Origin: Anderseniella sp963759095 | GTDB taxonomy: Bacteria > Pseudomonadota > Alphaproteobacteria > Rhizobiales > Aestuariivirgaceae | Length of the DNA stretch: 64,000 nt | Assembly: GCA_963759095.1 (NCBI GenBank) | Contig: CAVWYF010000009.1 | Span: forward strand, 62,001-126,000 | Direction of reading: 5' to 3' | Shown here: positions 8,470-17,696 of the stretch, one piece after another | Layout: every line of letters begins with the position of its first letter | Position numbering within the stretch: position 1 is the stretch's first letter | Notes under the pieces: model-generated | The model's database searches: none | Told to the model about the DNA's origin: nothing | The model's input: only the letters and a program-made list of their open reading frames with translations | Position numbers and translations under genes: made by a program

Positions 8470-9392
8470 GGTTCAACGCCCGCACCTGGAGTGCCAGGCA
8501 GCAATACACTCAACGCACCAGGCTCGATAGTGCAATTCACGGGAGACGAAACCATCGTCACCTCACCATCGATTGATGCACGAAAATTGCAATCAGCATG
8601 CAATGTGACGGAAGATGATCGATGATGCACTGCGTTTGACGAGTTTGACCATTTGCCCAGAAGCAGGTCGGCTACAACCGGCACGATATCGTTGTCTCCG
8701 TCTTTCGAGCCGGACCAGACATAAAGGCCAAGCTGTCCAAACCGCTGACCCGGTCTGAACGGCAATTGCCCAAGCGCATTGGGAATTGGATTCACAGCAA
8801 CTACTGCAAGCGATGTGTCTGCGGAAAATGAGTCAAACTCTCCTTCGAACTGGATGTCATATGACTGCATGGTTCGAGATGCCCGGACGAGTGCCTTCGC
8901 ACCTGATGCAATTTTTGACAACTGACTGTCATATGGCAACTCGTCACGCAGCTTGATCAATCTTGGATGAATGCCGACACTGACATGGTTGAAGAACGCT
9001 TCTCCATTGACATAACCGACATCTGCGGCGCCCGCGCCGGCGTTGGCGAGGGCCGACAATGCGTCATGAAAGTCCATGGGAATACCAAGCGCTCTGGCGA
9101 ACAAATTCATCGTGCCGAGAGGCAGTACACCCAATGTCGTATTGTGCTTCAGCGCCAGTTTGGCAGCAGATGAAATCGTGCCATCGCCACCACCCACAAT
9201 GATCGTATCAGCCCGGTCCTCGGCCATCACATCGCACAGGTGATCGAAAAGAGACTGTGCATCTTCGATGAACAAGATCACATCCTGACCGAAGACGCTT
9301 TCCACCGCCTCGCGAACCCTGTCTTCGCCCATTGTCATCGCCTGGCCAGCAGCGGCATTCACAAAGACATAAACAGGTTTGTCCAATTTCAT
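8466..9392 (-). CDS. Diacylglycerol kinase catalytic-domain (lipid kinase) family protein
   Basis: The protein starts MKLDKPVYVFVNAAAGQ at ATG 9392 and has the DAGK/sphingosine-kinase nucleotide signature IIVGGGDGTISSAAKLAL near residue 70. LGVLPLGTMNLFARALGIP follows, the typical GTxNxFA block. The C-terminal half is the beta-sandwich of YegS-like kinases. It probably phosphorylates a lipid such as diacylglycerol at the inner membrane. It overlaps the FNT gene by 4 bases, an unusual pairing. An in-frame extension to 9545 has no family similarity. Confidence 0.88.
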   Translation of the reverse strand: MKLDKPVYVFVNAAAGQAMTMGEDRVREAVESVFGQDVILFIEDAQSLFDHLCDVMAEDRADTIIVGGGDGTISSAAKLALKHNTTLGVLPLGTMNLFARALGIPMDFHDALSALANAGAGAADVGYVNGEAFFNHVSVGIHPRLIKLRDELPYDSQLSKIASGAKALVRASRTMQSYDIQFEGEFDSFSADTSLAVVAVNPIPNALGQLPFRPGQRFGQLGLYVWSGSKDGDNDIVPVVADLLLGKWSNSSNAVHHRSSSVTLHADCNFRASIDGEVTMVSSPVNCTIEPGALSVLLPGTPGAGVEP

Positions 9393-9548
9393 CACTTTCG
9401 TTCCAAGCCAATGTTTCCAATCATGGATAACAGAACAACCAACGCACTGATAGAAGGCCTGAAGATGAACAAGCTGGAGGTTTTCAGGAAAGGCTTCAGG
9501 AACCCACAAGCGGGCAGGACCATCCGCCGGTTGGCAACCGCTCACAGC

Positions 9549-10067
9549 TTATTTGCAGGTCGAGGAGCTGTGAGCCGGTTTGCTCAGTGGCGCGGTGTTG
9601 TAGGCTTTGGCGTAGTTGTCGAAGCTGGGAAATGACTTGCACTGTGCTCGCAGCACAACCACACAGGTGCTGTCGTAAAGGGCATTCCGTAGCCTTTCGG
9701 ATGCATATTCAATCCCCGGTATCACTACCTCAGATCGCCGTCCGGCGGATCTTCCAATGAAACGGAAGGCGCCTCTTTCCAGATCCAACCTTGCGTCGTT
9801 CACGGCGTCTGCCGGATTGAAAACTCTCCGCAGTGTCGAATCCAGATGCGAGCAGTTGACTCGATAGGGCACAGCATAAGATCTACTGGTGCCGCCGGGC
9901 AGGCTGCACCCGGGATTAAGACTTCTGGGAATATCCCGCTGAAAAGCCATTTCCGGGCGCTCAAAGTGCGGCGCCTGAGGGGCCGGCCACAGCAAAGCCG
10001 CCGCCACGACCAGCACCAGCGCTGTCGCCAGATACAGAAACCGGACATTTTTGTTCGCAAAACCCAA
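9549..10067 (-). CDS. Membrane-anchored hypothetical protein, 172 aa
   Basis: The start is probably TTG 10067, since ggagg lies about 9 bases upstream. One N-terminal transmembrane segment (FLYLATALVLVVAAALLW) precedes a periplasmic domain with several cysteines (GCSL, NCSHLD, STCVVVLRAQCKSF) that could form disulfides. No known domain is recognised. It stands between the lipid kinase (same strand, about 155 bases away) and a divergent DUF4870-like gene. Function unknown. Confidence 0.6.
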   Translation of the reverse strand: MGFANKNVRFLYLATALVLVVAAALLWPAPQAPHFERPEMAFQRDIPRSLNPGCSLPGGTSRSYAVPYRVNCSHLDSTLRRVFNPADAVNDARLDLERGAFRFIGRSAGRRSEVVIPGIEYASERLRNALYDSTCVVVLRAQCKSFPSFDNYAKAYNTAPLSKPAHSSSTCK

Positions 10068-10223
10068 GGGGTATTTCCTCCATAAATATCAGCCTCTTAG
10101 ATAGGTATGGTGAGAGCGTGAATCAAATCGACGGCGCTGACGACAGTGACAAGAGGCGAATATTGGTTAATCTGCTGGACATGCCCGGATCACATCCAGC
10201 TATTACAAAAAGAAAGGTCGGAC

Positions 10224-10679
10224 ATGCCTGACACACCTGCACATACCGGTTCCGGAGACTGGCTTGCTCCCGGCAAGAACAATGTGACCCTTGTCTATAT
10301 CCTGTATCTGGCCGGGTTCGTGCTGGGCGGGCTATCGACACTGCTTGGACTGGTATTCGCCTACATCAATCTGGGCAAGGCTGACCCGGTCAGCCAGACA
10401 CATTACCGCTATGCGATCCGAACCTTCTGGATTGGATTGCTCTACTCCTTGATCAGCGCCGTGCTCATGATCGTCGGTATCGGCTTCCTGCTGCTTCTGG
10501 CAGTTGCCGTGTGGCTGATCGTTCGATGCGTCAAGGGCCTGCAGGCATCATCAGCCGGAAAACCCATCGCCAATGTTGAAACCTGGCTGTGTAACAGCTG
10601 TGGTAACAATTGCTCGTCAAGCCTCCGGTTTGATCCAGGCGTTGATCCAGATCAAGGTGATGTCGCGCGCCGGTGCTAG
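10224..10679 (+). CDS. DUF4870-like small membrane protein with unusual C-terminal tail
   Basis: The protein starts MPDTPAHTGSGDW at ATG 10224, behind AAAGG. It has three hydrophobic helices (VTLVYILYLAGFVLGGLSTL, FWIGLLYSLISAVLMIVGIG and LLLAVAVWLIV) with the motif THYRYAIRTFW between them, as in DUF4870-type proteins. Family members usually stop soon after a PNxxTWL-like end. Here GKPIANVETWL is followed by about 30 more residues including CNSCGNNC, so the normal stop may have been lost. Function unknown. Confidence 0.75.
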   Translation: MPDTPAHTGSGDWLAPGKNNVTLVYILYLAGFVLGGLSTLLGLVFAYINLGKADPVSQTHYRYAIRTFWIGLLYSLISAVLMIVGIGFLLLLAVAVWLIVRCVKGLQASSAGKPIANVETWLCNSCGNNCSSSLRFDPGVDPDQGDVARRC

Positions 10680-10765
10680 CAAGTCATGGCGGGATGACTG
10701 ACAGCGCATTGCGATACGCATTCTTCCTGACATGACTGGAATTACCGGCACGACGGGAGACCCCG

Positions 10766-11827
10766 GTGAACCTGAGTTGGCTCATAGAAAACTTCAGTGA
10801 TGCCGGCAGCGCCACGATCGGCGGTGGCGTCATAGGTTTCCTGTTCGGCGTTGCAGCACAGCGCAGCCGGTTTTGTCTCAGATCAGCGACAATCGAGTTC
10901 TGGCACGGCTCGCTCGGGCCCAAGACAGCCGTCTGGCTGCTGGCGTTCGGTGCAGCGCTGCTCGGTGTCCAGGCGTTGTTTTCAGCAGACATTCTGGACG
11001 CGGCATCGGTGCGCCAGCTGTCGACAACCGGTTCCTTGTCCGGCGCGGTGATTGGCGGGTTGATGTTCGGATCCGGCATGATCCTGGCCCGCGGGTGTGC
11101 CAGCCGGTTGCTGGTGTTGTCGGCAACGGGCAATCTCAGGGCCCTGATAACCGGCCTGATACTGACCGTGGTGGCCCAGGCATCGTTGCGGGGCATTCTG
11201 TCGCCTGCCCGGCTCAAGCTCGCATCATTATGGCTGGTCGGGCCGGAGACCAGAAACCTGATGGACCATATTCCACACAATAGCGGGCTGGCTGCGGGCC
11301 TTGCCATACTGGCGCTGGCCGCAGGCATGGCCCTGCATCACAAATTTTCGATCCCGCTGATTGCAACCAGCCTGACGGTGGGAATTGCAGTCACTGCCGG
11401 ATGGTGGTTCACCGCAACACTGGCCAGCCAGTCCTTCGATATTGTTCCGGTTCAAAGCGTCAGTTTCACCGGGCCCTCGACCGATACCCTCATGGCTGTG
11501 GTCAATCAGCCGACCGTGTCGCTGGGCTTCGGGCTGGGCCTTGTGCCGGGTGTCTTTGCCGGGTCTTTCATTGCGTCGCTTATGGCGGGTGATTTCCACA
11601 TCCAGACATTTAACGAGCAGGCACCGATGCCGCGCTACATAGCCGGCGCCTGCCTGATGGGGTTTGGCAGCATGCTGGCAGGCGGGTGTGCGGTCGGTGC
11701 CGGCATGACCGGCGGTGCGGTTCTGGCGCTGACGGCGTGGACCGCGCTTGTCTGCATGTGGCTTGGTGCAGGCGTGACTGATCTGCTGGCCGATCGCAAA
11801 CCGCGCCAACTCGTCGTTAACCAGTAG
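10766..11827 (+). CDS. YeeE/YedE family transporter (thiosulfate/sulfur uptake-like)
   Basis: This is a polytopic membrane protein of 353 residues with GTG start and GGGAG upstream. It shows the duplicated YeeE/YedE architecture: FGVAAQRSRFCLRSA near residue 30, GSGMILARGCASRLL near 105, and the matching C-terminal block GFGSMLAGGCAVGAGMTG. The conserved Cys residues in these blocks relay thiosulfate or sulfide in the characterised TsuA/YeeE protein. A role in sulfur compound uptake is inferred from family. The gene converges with the Rieske oxygenase gene. Confidence 0.9.
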   Translation: MNLSWLIENFSDAGSATIGGGVIGFLFGVAAQRSRFCLRSATIEFWHGSLGPKTAVWLLAFGAALLGVQALFSADILDAASVRQLSTTGSLSGAVIGGLMFGSGMILARGCASRLLVLSATGNLRALITGLILTVVAQASLRGILSPARLKLASLWLVGPETRNLMDHIPHNSGLAAGLAILALAAGMALHHKFSIPLIATSLTVGIAVTAGWWFTATLASQSFDIVPVQSVSFTGPSTDTLMAVVNQPTVSLGFGLGLVPGVFAGSFIASLMAGDFHIQTFNEQAPMPRYIAGACLMGFGSMLAGGCAVGAGMTGGAVLALTAWTALVCMWLGAGVTDLLADRKPRQLVVNQ

Positions 11828-11845
11828 CCGATTGGCCCAGGATCG

Positions 11846-12985
11846 TCATTCCAGCTCAGCTCCAAGGGCTTCCATGACCATGGACTGAAAGTGGTGAACG
11901 GCATGCTCGCTCAATTCCGTCTTGCCGTGATCAACGATGAAACGTCCCTGATTGTAGCCCCTGGAACACAGCCCGCGCTGCACGCTTTCGCACAGTCCTA
12001 TGTCTTCAGGCTGCAGGACATTCTTTTGATAGTCGGCGGCCTCGCGCAATTGCGGTGTCAGGACACCACCGGGGGTAAACCAGTCCTGGTATTCAATGGT
12101 TCTGGCCGGATCCTTCGGGTTCATCTGCAGAACCGACAGATTGGCCTCGCCCGGATAAATCCAGATTGTGAAATTCGGCCAGACAAAGAAGCCCGCATAG
12201 CCAAAGTCGACCTCACCCGGCTCGAAGGAATAGGCATTGCTGCTGGTGGTGCGCGGTGCCGCAGCGCACTGGGATGAATAGAGCTTGTGGGTGATGGTGC
12301 GATACGAATTCATGTCGACCAGGTCGACAAAGTCCTTGTGCGCGGGCGCACAGTGGTAACATTCCAGGAAATTGTCGACCAGGACCTTCCAGTTCGATGC
12401 AACATCAAAAGTATCACGCTGGGCAAAGGCCAATGTATCAACCGACGGCATATAGTGGCGAATCTCGTCTTCCAGACCCTTGAACTGCTCGGCAAAGGAA
12501 ACCGCATCAGGGTCAAGATTGACCATGATCATGCCGCAGAAAACCTCCAGCCGGATCTGCTTCAGCGCGAAATCGCACTTGTTGAACCCGGCGACATTTT
12601 CCGAATTGCGCGCAGCAACAAGATTGCCCTCAAAATCGAATGCCCAGGCGTGGTAGGGGCATGTGATGACATTCTTCTTGCCGGCCCCGTGCAGCAGTTC
12701 ATGGCCGCGATGGGCGCATACATTGTAGAATGCGCGCAGTTCATCATCGCGTCCCCTGGCAATGAAAATGTTCTGTTCGTGGATGGCGGTGGTAAAATAA
12801 CTTCCCGGGCCGGCGACCTGTGAAACGTGCCCGGCATAGTGCCATGTCCTGTAAAAAATCGCCTGTTTTTCAAGCTCATAGGTTTCCGCACTGGTGTAGA
12901 ACCGTGCAGGCATGGTGAAAGAGGCAGCAGGATCTGCGCGGAACGGAGCATCACCTTTTCGCTTTTCAAGTATCGACGGCTCCAT
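11846..12985 (-). CDS. Rieske non-heme iron oxygenase, alpha subunit (quaternary-amine demethylase-like)
   Basis: The Rieske [2Fe-2S] domain has CAHRGHE (about residue 92) and CPYHAWAF (about 112). The catalytic domain has the mononuclear iron motif NFLECYHCAPAHKDF near 210. Overall similarity is closest to the GbcA/CntA/stachydrine-demethylase group, which removes methyl groups or cleaves quaternary amines using a separate reductase. No reductase gene is adjacent. ATG 12985 has GAGGAGC upstream. A divergent LysR gene starts about 107 bases away and probably controls it. The substrate is not deducible. Confidence 0.9.
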   Translation of the reverse strand: MEPSILEKRKGDAPFRADPAASFTMPARFYTSAETYELEKQAIFYRTWHYAGHVSQVAGPGSYFTTAIHEQNIFIARGRDDELRAFYNVCAHRGHELLHGAGKKNVITCPYHAWAFDFEGNLVAARNSENVAGFNKCDFALKQIRLEVFCGMIMVNLDPDAVSFAEQFKGLEDEIRHYMPSVDTLAFAQRDTFDVASNWKVLVDNFLECYHCAPAHKDFVDLVDMNSYRTITHKLYSSQCAAAPRTTSSNAYSFEPGEVDFGYAGFFVWPNFTIWIYPGEANLSVLQMNPKDPARTIEYQDWFTPGGVLTPQLREAADYQKNVLQPEDIGLCESVQRGLCSRGYNQGRFIVDHGKTELSEHAVHHFQSMVMEALGAELE

Positions 12986-13091
12986 GTTCACGCTCCTCGC
13001 AGGTGAGTTGACAATCCGCTTTACAAAAGCTGCACTAGTCCAACACTATCTGCAAAACATCATTTCTTTGGCATTTGGAAAAGAAATTCTA

Positions 13092-14024
13092 ATGCAACAC
13101 GTCAGAAAGAAGCTACCGCACCTTGATCCCCTGATCGCGTTCGAGGCGGCGGCACGGCTGTCCAGCTTTGCCCTGGCGGCCAGGGAACTGAATGTCACCG
13201 CACCGGCGGTCAGCCAGCAGATCAGGAGCCTGGAAACCGGTCTGGGTGTCTCGTTGTTCCAGCGTGGTCATCGCTCCGTGCACCTGACAGATCGCGGCAA
13301 GCTGTTTCAAAACAGTGTCTCGATTGCCCTTACCCATCTGGCCAATGCGGCGGATGAAGTCCGCATCGACGACGATTTTCAGCAATTGGAGATTGTTACA
13401 GACACGTCCATTGCAGGCATGTGGCTGGTGCCGCACCTGCATCGCTTTGAAGCGCGCCATCGCGACTGCACCATCCGGCTGACCACCACGGATGTGCAGG
13501 CGGACCTGCTCAGCAGCGACTTCCAGATCGCCATCGTACACGGCCAGGGCAACTGGGCCGGTTACGAGTCCATTCTGCTTTTCGAAGAAGAAGTGTTTCC
13601 GGTGTGCGCGCCCGGATATCTTGACCGGTATGCGGCAGGCCTCAAACTTGAAGAGCTTCCGGTCGCCGATCTTCTGGATCTTGAATACGAACAATGGCAC
13701 TGGATGAACTGGGCAATCTGGCTGACGGAAACCGGCCTTCCCCTGCCCGACACGCGGCGCAAAATGAAGATGAACAATTATCCGCTGGTCATAGACGCTG
13801 CGTGCAATGGCAGCGGGCTGGCTCTGGGCTGGAGACATCTGGTCGATGATCATCTTGCCAACGGCACGCTGGTGCAGCCGTTTTCCGAAACGGTGAAAAC
13901 CCAGAGCGGGTATTACATGATATGGCCGTTCAACACCGAAATGGCCCCGATAGCTGCCGCGTTTCGAGACTGGACCCTGGCAGAGTTCGACGTTGACAAT
14001 ACCGTCCTGCAATCACCCCGATGA
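13092..14024 (+). CDS. LysR-type transcriptional regulator (GcvA-like)
   Basis: The N-terminal winged HTH (about residues 8-70) reads HLDPLIAFEAAARLSSFALAA, here split as HLDPLIAFEAAAR and SSFALAARELNVTAPAVSQ, with RSLETGLGVSLFQR following. A periplasmic-binding-type effector domain occupies residues 95-300. ATG 13092 is the only start consistent with the family. It is divergent from the Rieske oxygenase gene, the typical layout for a LysR regulator and its target. The 284 bases between this gene and rsgA hold no recognised gene. Confidence 0.92.
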   Translation: MQHVRKKLPHLDPLIAFEAAARLSSFALAARELNVTAPAVSQQIRSLETGLGVSLFQRGHRSVHLTDRGKLFQNSVSIALTHLANAADEVRIDDDFQQLEIVTDTSIAGMWLVPHLHRFEARHRDCTIRLTTTDVQADLLSSDFQIAIVHGQGNWAGYESILLFEEEVFPVCAPGYLDRYAAGLKLEELPVADLLDLEYEQWHWMNWAIWLTETGLPLPDTRRKMKMNNYPLVIDAACNGSGLALGWRHLVDDHLANGTLVQPFSETVKTQSGYYMIWPFNTEMAPIAAAFRDWTLAEFDVDNTVLQSPR

Positions 14025-14308
14025 CCCTGGATATGTCCGGTTCAGGCAGGAGGACCGCATTGACACCTTGTCCAACCGCAAGCGCAGCAAGCTGGAAATG
14101 TGCCGCCAGCCATGCTAACAACGGACGTCAACATGGAGGTTTTATGTCCCGGTAAGGTGGGGAGGCAAGCAGGTCTCCCGATGCAAGACTCAAACACAAA
14201 GCGCCATTTGCCGATCCCCGGCAGATGCCCTGTTTGGTTGCGACTTCAGCGAAAACTGACACCCATGCCCGGGTCTTGCCCGTGGCCGGACCATGAAAGT
14301 TCACAGCA

Positions 14309-15382
14309 ATGACACGGGATTACTCACAATTCCTCAAGCCGGCCGCAAAAGGCGGCGGAAAGCACACTCTCTCGACACTGGAAACCCTTGGCTGGCAACC
14401 ATACTTTGCCCAACAGACCAGCGTCGACGAGATGGTCGAAACACCACCTGTCCGCGTCATCGAGGTGCATCGCAACGGCCTTCACGCGGTGGGAGACGGG
14501 GTGGACACGATCATTCCTCCCGGACCCGATGCCACGGTGGGAGACTGGCTGCTGTTCGACCGGACCCATCCCGGTTCGAGCCGGGTACTTGACCGCAAGA
14601 GCCTGATCAAGCGCCGCGCCGCCGGGCATGACCGCCAGACACAGTTGATCGCCGCCAATATCGACACGGCGTTCATCGTCACGTCCTGCAATCAGGATTT
14701 CAACGTGGCGCGGCTTGAACGCTACATCGCCCTGGCCTTTGAAGCCGACGTGGAACCGGTCATTATCCTGACCAAGACCGATCTCTGCGAGACACCGGAT
14801 CAGTATGTGGCGGATGCAAGCGCCATTTCCAGCCTGGTGCCGGTTGTGGTTCTCGATGCGCGTGGCAAGGAGCCAAGATCGAAACTGGCCGAGTGGTGCA
14901 GGCCGGGCCGGACGCTTGCCTTTCTGGGATCATCCGGCGTCGGCAAGTCAACGCTGATCAATGCGTTGTCCGGAACCCGGTCCATCGAGACCCGGGCCAT
15001 ACGCGAAGATGATGCCAAGGGCCGCCACACCACGACAAGCCGCCAGCTTCACATCCTGCCGGAGGGCTGCGCGGTGCTGGATACACCAGGCATACGGGAA
15101 CTGCAGCTGACCGATGTGGAGTCCGGCGTGGCTGAAGTCTTTTCCGACCTCCATGCGCTTTCAACACAATGCCGCTTCAACGACTGCCGGCATGAAACAG
15201 AGCCGGGATGCGCGGTCCTTGCAGCGCTTGAAGCCGGGGAAGTCGACCGTGTGCGACTGGCGCGCTGGCAAAAACTAGTTGCGGAAGACAGGCACAATTC
15301 TGCCAGCCTTGCCCAGAGAAAGTCGAAGGACAAAACGCTTGGGAAACTCATCCGCCAGGTCCAGAAGCAGAAAAAGAAGTGA
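14309..15382 (+). CDS. rsgA: Ribosome small subunit-dependent GTPase A
   Basis: This is a circularly permuted GTPase of 357 residues. An OB-fold (about residues 40-105) is followed by G4 (ILTKTDL), G1/P-loop (GSSGVGKSTLINAL) and G3 (DTPGIREL), then a zinc knuckle with CRFNDCRHETEPGC. A basic C-terminus (RQVQKQKKK) ends the protein. RsgA releases late assembly factors from the 30S subunit. It is a housekeeping gene, apparently monocistronic. Confidence 0.95.
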   Translation: MTRDYSQFLKPAAKGGGKHTLSTLETLGWQPYFAQQTSVDEMVETPPVRVIEVHRNGLHAVGDGVDTIIPPGPDATVGDWLLFDRTHPGSSRVLDRKSLIKRRAAGHDRQTQLIAANIDTAFIVTSCNQDFNVARLERYIALAFEADVEPVIILTKTDLCETPDQYVADASAISSLVPVVVLDARGKEPRSKLAEWCRPGRTLAFLGSSGVGKSTLINALSGTRSIETRAIREDDAKGRHTTTSRQLHILPEGCAVLDTPGIRELQLTDVESGVAEVFSDLHALSTQCRFNDCRHETEPGCAVLAALEAGEVDRVRLARWQKLVAEDRHNSASLAQRKSKDKTLGKLIRQVQKQKKK

Positions 15383-15539
15383 GCAGTAATTGCACTCACA
15401 AGTTGACGTTTACATGCCGACTGCCCAGAGGCCGCCAAGCTCGACCTCTAGTAGGCTGATCACTCCAGCAGATTGCAGGTCTTAGCACATCATCAGGAAG
15501 TTGGTCTAAACTCCGCCTTGCAACAACGCGAGGATTGAC

Positions 15540-16019
15540 ATGACCTTGATCGAATTGCCCTTGAGGGGTGGGTGCCAGTGCGGACGCCATCGATACACCG
15601 TTTCTGCATTACCTTTCACTTTATACGCGTGCCACTGCACCGATTGCCTAACTCAGTCTACCAGTGCATTTGGGATGTCGATGCCGGTTGCGAGGGAAGC
15701 TGTAAGTTGTGAATTTGACGACTTAGGAACTTGGGAAAGAATCGCAGCGAGTGGGCGCGTTGTCAAAGCACGCTACTGCAATGAGTGTGGAACGCGGCTA
15801 ATTCACGAGCCATCAAGAAACCCGAAGATCATCAATATAAAGCCTGGAACTTTGGATAACACCAGTTGGATTATGCCAGTTGGTCACCTTTGGCTTGCGA
15901 GCGCCCAAGCATGGTTTTCTCCCCCCTCCAACGCACTGCGTTACGAAGGTCAACCGTCAGACTTCGATGACCTGTTTGAGCGTTTCGCGCGCACCTTCGG
16001 CAAGAGCAATTTCGACTGA
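15540..16019 (+). CDS. GFA (glutathione-dependent formaldehyde-activating) family protein
   Basis: The 159-residue protein has the zinc-binding pattern of the GFA fold: GGCQCGRHRY, YACHCTDCLTQSTSAFG and YCNECGTRLIHEP. Members of this fold are mostly uncharacterised, some acting on glutathione adducts. It opens a segment visibly richer in A/T than its neighbours. A plausible start is ATG 15540. The 30-bp palindrome at 16069 follows it. Confidence 0.85.
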   Translation: MTLIELPLRGGCQCGRHRYTVSALPFTLYACHCTDCLTQSTSAFGMSMPVAREAVSCEFDDLGTWERIAASGRVVKARYCNECGTRLIHEPSRNPKIINIKPGTLDNTSWIMPVGHLWLASAQAWFSPPSNALRYEGQPSDFDDLFERFARTFGKSNFD

Positions 16020-16068
16020 GATAGCAGTGACAACAGCCTGTATTTCCCGTGAATAACGGGGAGCCTGA

Positions 16069-16098
16069 CTGTCCTATTTATAGGTATAATACGGACAG
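16069..16098. promoter_or_regulatory. 30-bp palindrome, copy A (CTGTCC-N3-TTATA-N2-TATAA-N3-GGACAG)
   Basis: This is a perfect dyad at 22 of 30 positions: CTGTCC at 16069, TTATA, TATAA, and GGACAG ending at 16098. It contains a TATAAT that could serve as a -10 element on the plus strand. Two related copies lie at 18166 and 19195. Here it stands between convergent genes, where no intact gene reads away from it. Confidence 0.6.
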
Positions 16099-16189
16099 CA
16101 CGAGATATGTTGAGCTGACGATGCCAAAGGCAAAGCTTATCCCGAGCAACATGAGACCGGGCAACCTGGGTGAGCTGTACCCTGATGGA

Positions 16190-16567
16190 TCAAGCGGACA
16201 GGATTTTCGCTTTCTTGTCCTTATACTCGTCCTCTTCTATCTCGCCCTTTGCGAAACGCTCGTTCAAGATCTCGATTGCAGAAGCACTCGTGTCGCGGGA
16301 TGGCCCGTGCATCATGTCCCATCGCCCGCCGGCGCGCCGGCGCATCGCCACAAAGAACATGACGATAAAGAAGATCATCAGCAATGGTATCCACCAGAAG
16401 TGCCATCCATGATGGTGATCGCCCCACATGTGCCACGGCCCATGACCATAAGGCCATTGCGGCTGTTGCGGAGCATCTGGTTTCGTCGTTGTTTGCGCGA
16501 CCGCCAGGAGCGGTTGCGTTATCGAGATCGCGATCAAAGTCAGAAAAACTGAGACGTGTTTCCACAT
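16190..16567 (-). CDS. SHOCT-domain membrane protein
   Basis: This is a 125-residue protein with a cleavable or anchoring N-terminal hydrophobic segment. A His/Trp-rich loop (PYGHGPWHMWGDHHHGWH) follows, then a transmembrane helix (IPLLMIFFIVMFFVAM) and a C-terminal SHOCT domain (IEILNERFAKGEIEEDEYKD). The His/Trp/Met-rich periplasmic loop suggests metal contact. Proteins of this layout are frequent in metal-resistance and accessory regions. It lies 34 bases downstream of the Met-rich gene on the same strand. Confidence 0.8.
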   Translation of the reverse strand: MWKHVSVFLTLIAISITQPLLAVAQTTTKPDAPQQPQWPYGHGPWHMWGDHHHGWHFWWIPLLMIFFIVMFFVAMRRRAGGRWDMMHGPSRDTSASAIEILNERFAKGEIEEDEYKDKKAKILSA

Positions 16568-16601
16568 AATCCAATTCCTCGCAGTGACTGCCCAACTTGA
16601 A

Positions 16602-16988
16602 TCATTTGGACGGGTTCACAACCTCATCAAGCGCCTTGCGGAAGGCTTGCGCCTGCTCATCAGACATCCCTTCAGAGCCCTTTTCAATGATCTTTGAGAG
16701 AATTCCAGCGGCCGCCGCACCACGTTTGTCGGGGTCGATCTTGGGCAACATCATCTCAATGCAATGAGGGAGCATCATGTTCAGCATCATCTCTGGCATC
16801 TGTGCCATATGTCCCTCAGGACCACCCTCCTTCATCTTTGCCATCATGCCCTGCATTTCTGCCATCTTGTCGGAGCCCTCGCCGCAACATTGGGACATCA
16901 TGCCCTGCATCATCTTGGGCATCATCTCCATCATCGATCCCATCGGACTCTCGCGATCACCTGCGTTCTTGGAAGTCGAGTCTGTCAT
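16602..16988 (-). CDS. Methionine-rich hypothetical protein
   Basis: The 128-residue protein starts MTDSTSKNAG at ATG 16988. Its middle is extremely Met-rich (GSMMEMMPKMMQGMMSQCC, then KMAEMQGMMAKM and EMMLNMMLPHCIEMMLPKI) with Cys and His residues interspersed. There is no signal peptide. Met/Cys clusters of this kind can bind Cu(I), so a copper-related role is a reasonable but untested inference. It is probably co-transcribed with the SHOCT protein downstream. Confidence 0.65.
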   Translation of the reverse strand: MTDSTSKNAGDRESPMGSMMEMMPKMMQGMMSQCCGEGSDKMAEMQGMMAKMKEGGPEGHMAQMPEMMLNMMLPHCIEMMLPKIDPDKRGAAAAGILSKIIEKGSEGMSDEQAQAFRKALDEVVNPSK

Positions 16989-17246
16989 GTCGATATCCTT
17001 GTAATTTCGTTGACATCCCCTCAAGCTAGCGGCGTCTTTTCGACAAGAAACTGAGGCCTTGGGGGGGGTGACCGAAGCCTTTTACTCAAGCGCTCTATTT
17101 TGAGTGAGGATTTCTCAGGGATGAGCGCTCTTAATGGTTGTTACTCTGCCCAGTTCAGCGGGTGCCGCATTGACGTAGATCAATCAATGACCGTTGCCGT
17201 CTGCCATAAGCTTCCCGCATCGCGGTGAAAGTGGAGATGAAACCAA

Positions 17247-17684
17247 ATGCCTGACTATAACTATATCACCAAGCCGGAGGTTCAGTCGGTCTGCCGCGAT
17301 ATCGGTATTCAGGACTGGAGCAAGATCAAAGCTAACCAAGTTGACGAGGCAGAGGCCGATGCTATTCGCCAAATCATCGGCGGTGAGGCGCTAAAAATCC
17401 CCTTGGCTGACTTCAAGCACGGCCTGAAGGTCGAGTTAGAGCACGGCACCCAATTCGCTGACGCCAATATTACGAATAATCATCCTATCCTGACAGGACG
17501 CATCGTGCTCGCCCATCTCAAGGAAGGATTAGATTACTACATCCGTCTCCAATGCATGGAATTGGAAATGGAGCTCGCTAAAGCTATCGCGGCGAGTGAT
17601 CTCGACAAGAGCGCCACGGTCTATCGAGAACTTGCAGAACAACGCCTGAAACTTCAAACAAGGATTGTCGAGAAGTTGTCGTAG
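17247..17684 (+). CDS. DUF5661 family protein
   Basis: The 145-residue protein has the family core FKHGLKVELEHGTQF, TNNHPILTGRIVLAHLKE and DYYIRLQCME, with a helical C-terminus. It is preceded by a purine-rich ribosome site (GTGGAGATGAAACC). DUF5661 proteins are usually small soluble proteins found in accessory regions, with no known activity. The gene converges with the AhpD-like gene, with 12 bases between stops. Confidence 0.8.
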   Translation: MPDYNYITKPEVQSVCRDIGIQDWSKIKANQVDEAEADAIRQIIGGEALKIPLADFKHGLKVELEHGTQFADANITNNHPILTGRIVLAHLKEGLDYYIRLQCMELEMELAKAIAASDLDKSATVYRELAEQRLKLQTRIVEKLS

Positions 17685-17696
17685 ATGATCTCCGGC

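Noticed and set aside
16049..16552. Plus-strand ORF of 167 codons after palindrome A
   Set aside because: Most of it lies antisense to the SHOCT gene, and its sequence lacks domain character.
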